Under the pieces are notes generated by a model that saw only the letters and a list, made by a program, of their open reading frames with translations, was not told the DNA's origin and did not search any database. Shown piece by piece: positions 62,786-64,000 of a DNA stretch of 64,000 nucleotides; the stretch's first letter is position 1; each line of letters starts with the position of its first letter. The DNA is from Clostridia bacterium (GTDB lineage: Bacteria > Bacillota > Clostridia > Christensenellales > Aristaeellaceae): the NCBI GenBank assembly GCA_017429695.1, contig JAFROK010000031.1, forward strand, positions 62,001 to 126,000, read 5' to 3'. Position numbers and translations under genes: made by a program.

Positions 62786-62814
62786 ATTATATCCCGGTTT
62801 GCCGAAAACATCAA
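62786..62814 (-). promoter_or_regulatory. promoter of the MoxR-DUF58-transglutaminase operon
   Basis: TTGATG (62814-62809) and TATAAT (62791-62786) on the minus strand, 17 bases apart. It overlaps the divergent acpS promoter. Confidence 0.7.
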
Positions 62815-62827
62815 GATGTGGTATGAT
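62799..62827 (+). promoter_or_regulatory. promoter of acpS
   Basis: TTGCCG (62799-62804) and TATGAT (62822-62827), 17 bases apart. It partly shares bases with the opposite promoter of the MoxR operon. Confidence 0.6.
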
Positions 62828-62895
62828 CAATACGCCCGAAAATCAATATTTGGGTATCTGCTGAAATTCAATGCGCAGAAGCGGGAGTGGATGGT

Positions 62896-63279
62896 ATGAT
62901 TGCCGGAATCGGCCTGGATTTATGTGAAATATCCCGGATGGAGAAAAACATCCGGGACGAACGTTTTCTGAAACGCTTTTTTTCGGAAGATGAGGCGCAG
63001 TATATCCGTTCAAAGGGGGTTTCCGCGGCCCAGACAATGGCCGGCATTTTCGCAGCGAAAGAAGCCTTCGGCAAAGCCCTGGGAACCGGGCTCGATTTCG
63101 ATCTGAGGGAAGCCGAAATCCTGCATGACGAAAACGGCTGCCCCTGTTACCACCTGAACGGCGCCATGAAAGAGCGGACGGCCGGAGACCGCTTCCTGCT
63201 GACCATCACCCACGACGGCGGGATGGCGGCTGCCGTCTGTATCCGGATCAGCGGGGACGTTCCCGGTTTTACTGCCTGA
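62896..63279 (+). CDS. acpS: holo-[acyl-carrier-protein] synthase AcpS
   Basis: AcpS transfers the 4'-phosphopantetheine group from CoA to acyl carrier protein. The family motifs are GIGLDLCEISRMEK near the N-terminus (with the metal-binding Asp8) and FAAKEAFGKALGTG near residue 55, with the metal-binding Glu. The ATG at 62896 is chosen, with GGGAG upstream, giving 127 residues; a GTG three codons earlier is also possible. Its 3' end overlaps the convergent MBL-fold gene by 11 bases. Confidence 0.95.
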   Translation: MIAGIGLDLCEISRMEKNIRDERFLKRFFSEDEAQYIRSKGVSAAQTMAGIFAAKEAFGKALGTGLDFDLREAEILHDENGCPCYHLNGAMKERTAGDRFLLTITHDGGMAAAVCIRISGDVPGFTA

Positions 63280-63913
63280 ACAGGACCACATCCGGCTGGC
63301 ATTCCATATCGCCGGCGGTCACCCGCAGGATTTCAGCGTCCTCGAGGATGTTCCTGCCGGCAGATCCGTCCAGGAAGACTTCGGGGCCGGTAATGGGCCA
63401 GTCCGCGTTATATTTTGTTTTGTAATGCATCGGCAGTACGGTCCGTGCCTGCAGCATGTCCGCTGTTTCCCTGGCCTGTTTTCCATCAATGGTATAGAAT
63501 CCGCCGACGGGAATCATCAGGATGTCCGGATGCTGAAGGACGCTTTTCTGTTCGTCATTCAGCATGCATCCGAGATCGCCCAGGTGAACCAGCCGGAGGT
63601 TTTCGGTTTCAATCAGGAACAGCAGCGTTTCCCCGCGCTTTGTTCCATTCACATCATCATGAAATCCGCGTACCGCGGTAATGCTGATTCCGGGGCACGG
63701 CGTAAAGCGGCCCGCCCGGTCAATCACCGTCGGTGCGCCGTTGATTTTTGCTACATGGTTATGATCATGGTGGCCATGGGAAACAAGCACCGCGTCGGCT
63801 TCGGTCTCCCTCATCGGATATCCGCATGAACCGTCATATGGATCGGTGACGATCCTGTATCCGCTTTCCGTCTCGATATAGAATTCCGCATGGCCCGTAT
63901 GTCGGATAATCAT
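63269..63913 (-). CDS. MBL-fold metallo-hydrolase
   Basis: A metallo-beta-lactamase-fold protein of 214 residues. The metal-binding motif SHGHHDHNH (HxHxDH pattern) lies near residue 45 and a further metal-ligand region VHLGDLG follows near residue 110; LPMHYKTKYNADWPI near residue 170 adds the last histidine. Relatives of the UPF0173 (YtkL-like) group are predicted hydrolases of unknown substrate. GGGGGG precedes the ATG. The window's last 87 bases beyond it hold no gene that I can support. Confidence 0.9.
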   Translation of the reverse strand: MIIRHTGHAEFYIETESGYRIVTDPYDGSCGYPMRETEADAVLVSHGHHDHNHVAKINGAPTVIDRAGRFTPCPGISITAVRGFHDDVNGTKRGETLLFLIETENLRLVHLGDLGCMLNDEQKSVLQHPDILMIPVGGFYTIDGKQARETADMLQARTVLPMHYKTKYNADWPITGPEVFLDGSAGRNILEDAEILRVTAGDMECQPDVVLFRQ

Positions 63914-64000
63914 TTTTCTATTCCCCCCAAAAATCGTTTGTCAACATCCGGCAGAGGCTGCTTCTGCCGGAGCATTGCAGCCCACCTGGCATGAAGCGTC
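63914..64000. other. end of window, no gene recognised
   Basis: This end holds an 8-bp hairpin, CCGGCAGA (63948-63955) with TCTGCCGG (63963-63970), without a T tract on either side. It could be the start of a neighbouring leader or coding region, but too little is present to say. Confidence 0.5.

Overview
The window reads as a chromosomal segment of a Gram-positive anaerobe of the Clostridia (Bacillota). Supporting signs are the sporulation-type sigma factor SigH in a mrnC-thyX-rlmB-sigH cluster, the darA-holB-ricT cluster, an Asp23-FakA-RecG cluster, a paired GlgC/GlgD glycogen system, a tRNA-type T-box riboswitch, ThyX, a bacterial-type ferredoxin and the order DUF512-der-plsY. Strong ribosome binding sites of the GGAGG type and near-consensus sigma-A promoters recur throughout. 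A gut or rumen clostridium (Christensenellales-like) would fit, but that placement is inference.

Layout. 1-6.7 kb (+): the 3' part of a DUF512 protein, der, plsY, lepA, a SLOG-fold protein and hemW. 6.7-10.8 kb (-): recG, fakA-like and asp23-like genes. 11.0-14.4 kb (+): a promoter, a tyrosine T-box, an aminotransferase, tyrS and a YigZ/IMPACT gene. 14.4-17.8 kb (-): deoD, a TetR regulator, a flavoprotein and a tRNA methyltransferase. 17.9-21.7 kb (-): glgC-glgD-glgA with its own promoter and terminator. 22.0-22.9 kb (+): an ECF-like sigma factor with a probable anti-sigma partner. 22.9-25.9 kb (-): mrnC-thyX-rlmB-sigH. 26.0-29.0 kb: tRNA-Lys, a 56-residue ferredoxin gene and darA-holB-ricT. 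29.2-32.7 kb: an RNA methyltransferase converging on an unusual SH3/L,D-transpeptidase/CapA fusion. 32.8-37.0 kb: tRNA-Leu, an SH3-type secreted protein, a structured repeat region, two gene remnants facing away from a common break point, tmRNA and smpB. 37.1-40.9 kb (+): proA, a pseudouridine synthase, tRNA-Ser, a DUF3783 protein and tmcAL. 42.4-50.7 kb (+): an LCP-family protein, zinc-ribbon and RsiV-like envelope proteins, ilvE, an unknown protein, a RluD-type synthase, a GH27 alpha-galactosidase and a small zinc protein. 50.7-62.7 kb (-): a zinc-ribbon/TPR membrane protein, a HEAT-like protein, hslO, a methyltransferase, a membrane protein, a phosphoglucomutase, then the MoxR-DUF58-transglutaminase operon. 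62.9-63.9 kb: acpS and an MBL-fold hydrolase.

Most of the window is housekeeping: translation factors and RNA modification (der, lepA, tyrS, rlmB, tmcAL, pseudouridine synthases, smpB/ssrA), storage carbon (glgCDA, phosphoglucomutase) and cell-envelope functions. No insertion sequence, CRISPR array or intact prophage was seen. The most unusual stretches are the 34.5-36.1 kb scar next to ssrA, the three-module LDT-CapA protein, the tyrosine T-box placed in front of an aminotransferase, and two large zinc-ribbon membrane proteins of similar design. I did not find a clearly new multi-gene system; the scar and the envelope proteins are the best places to look.
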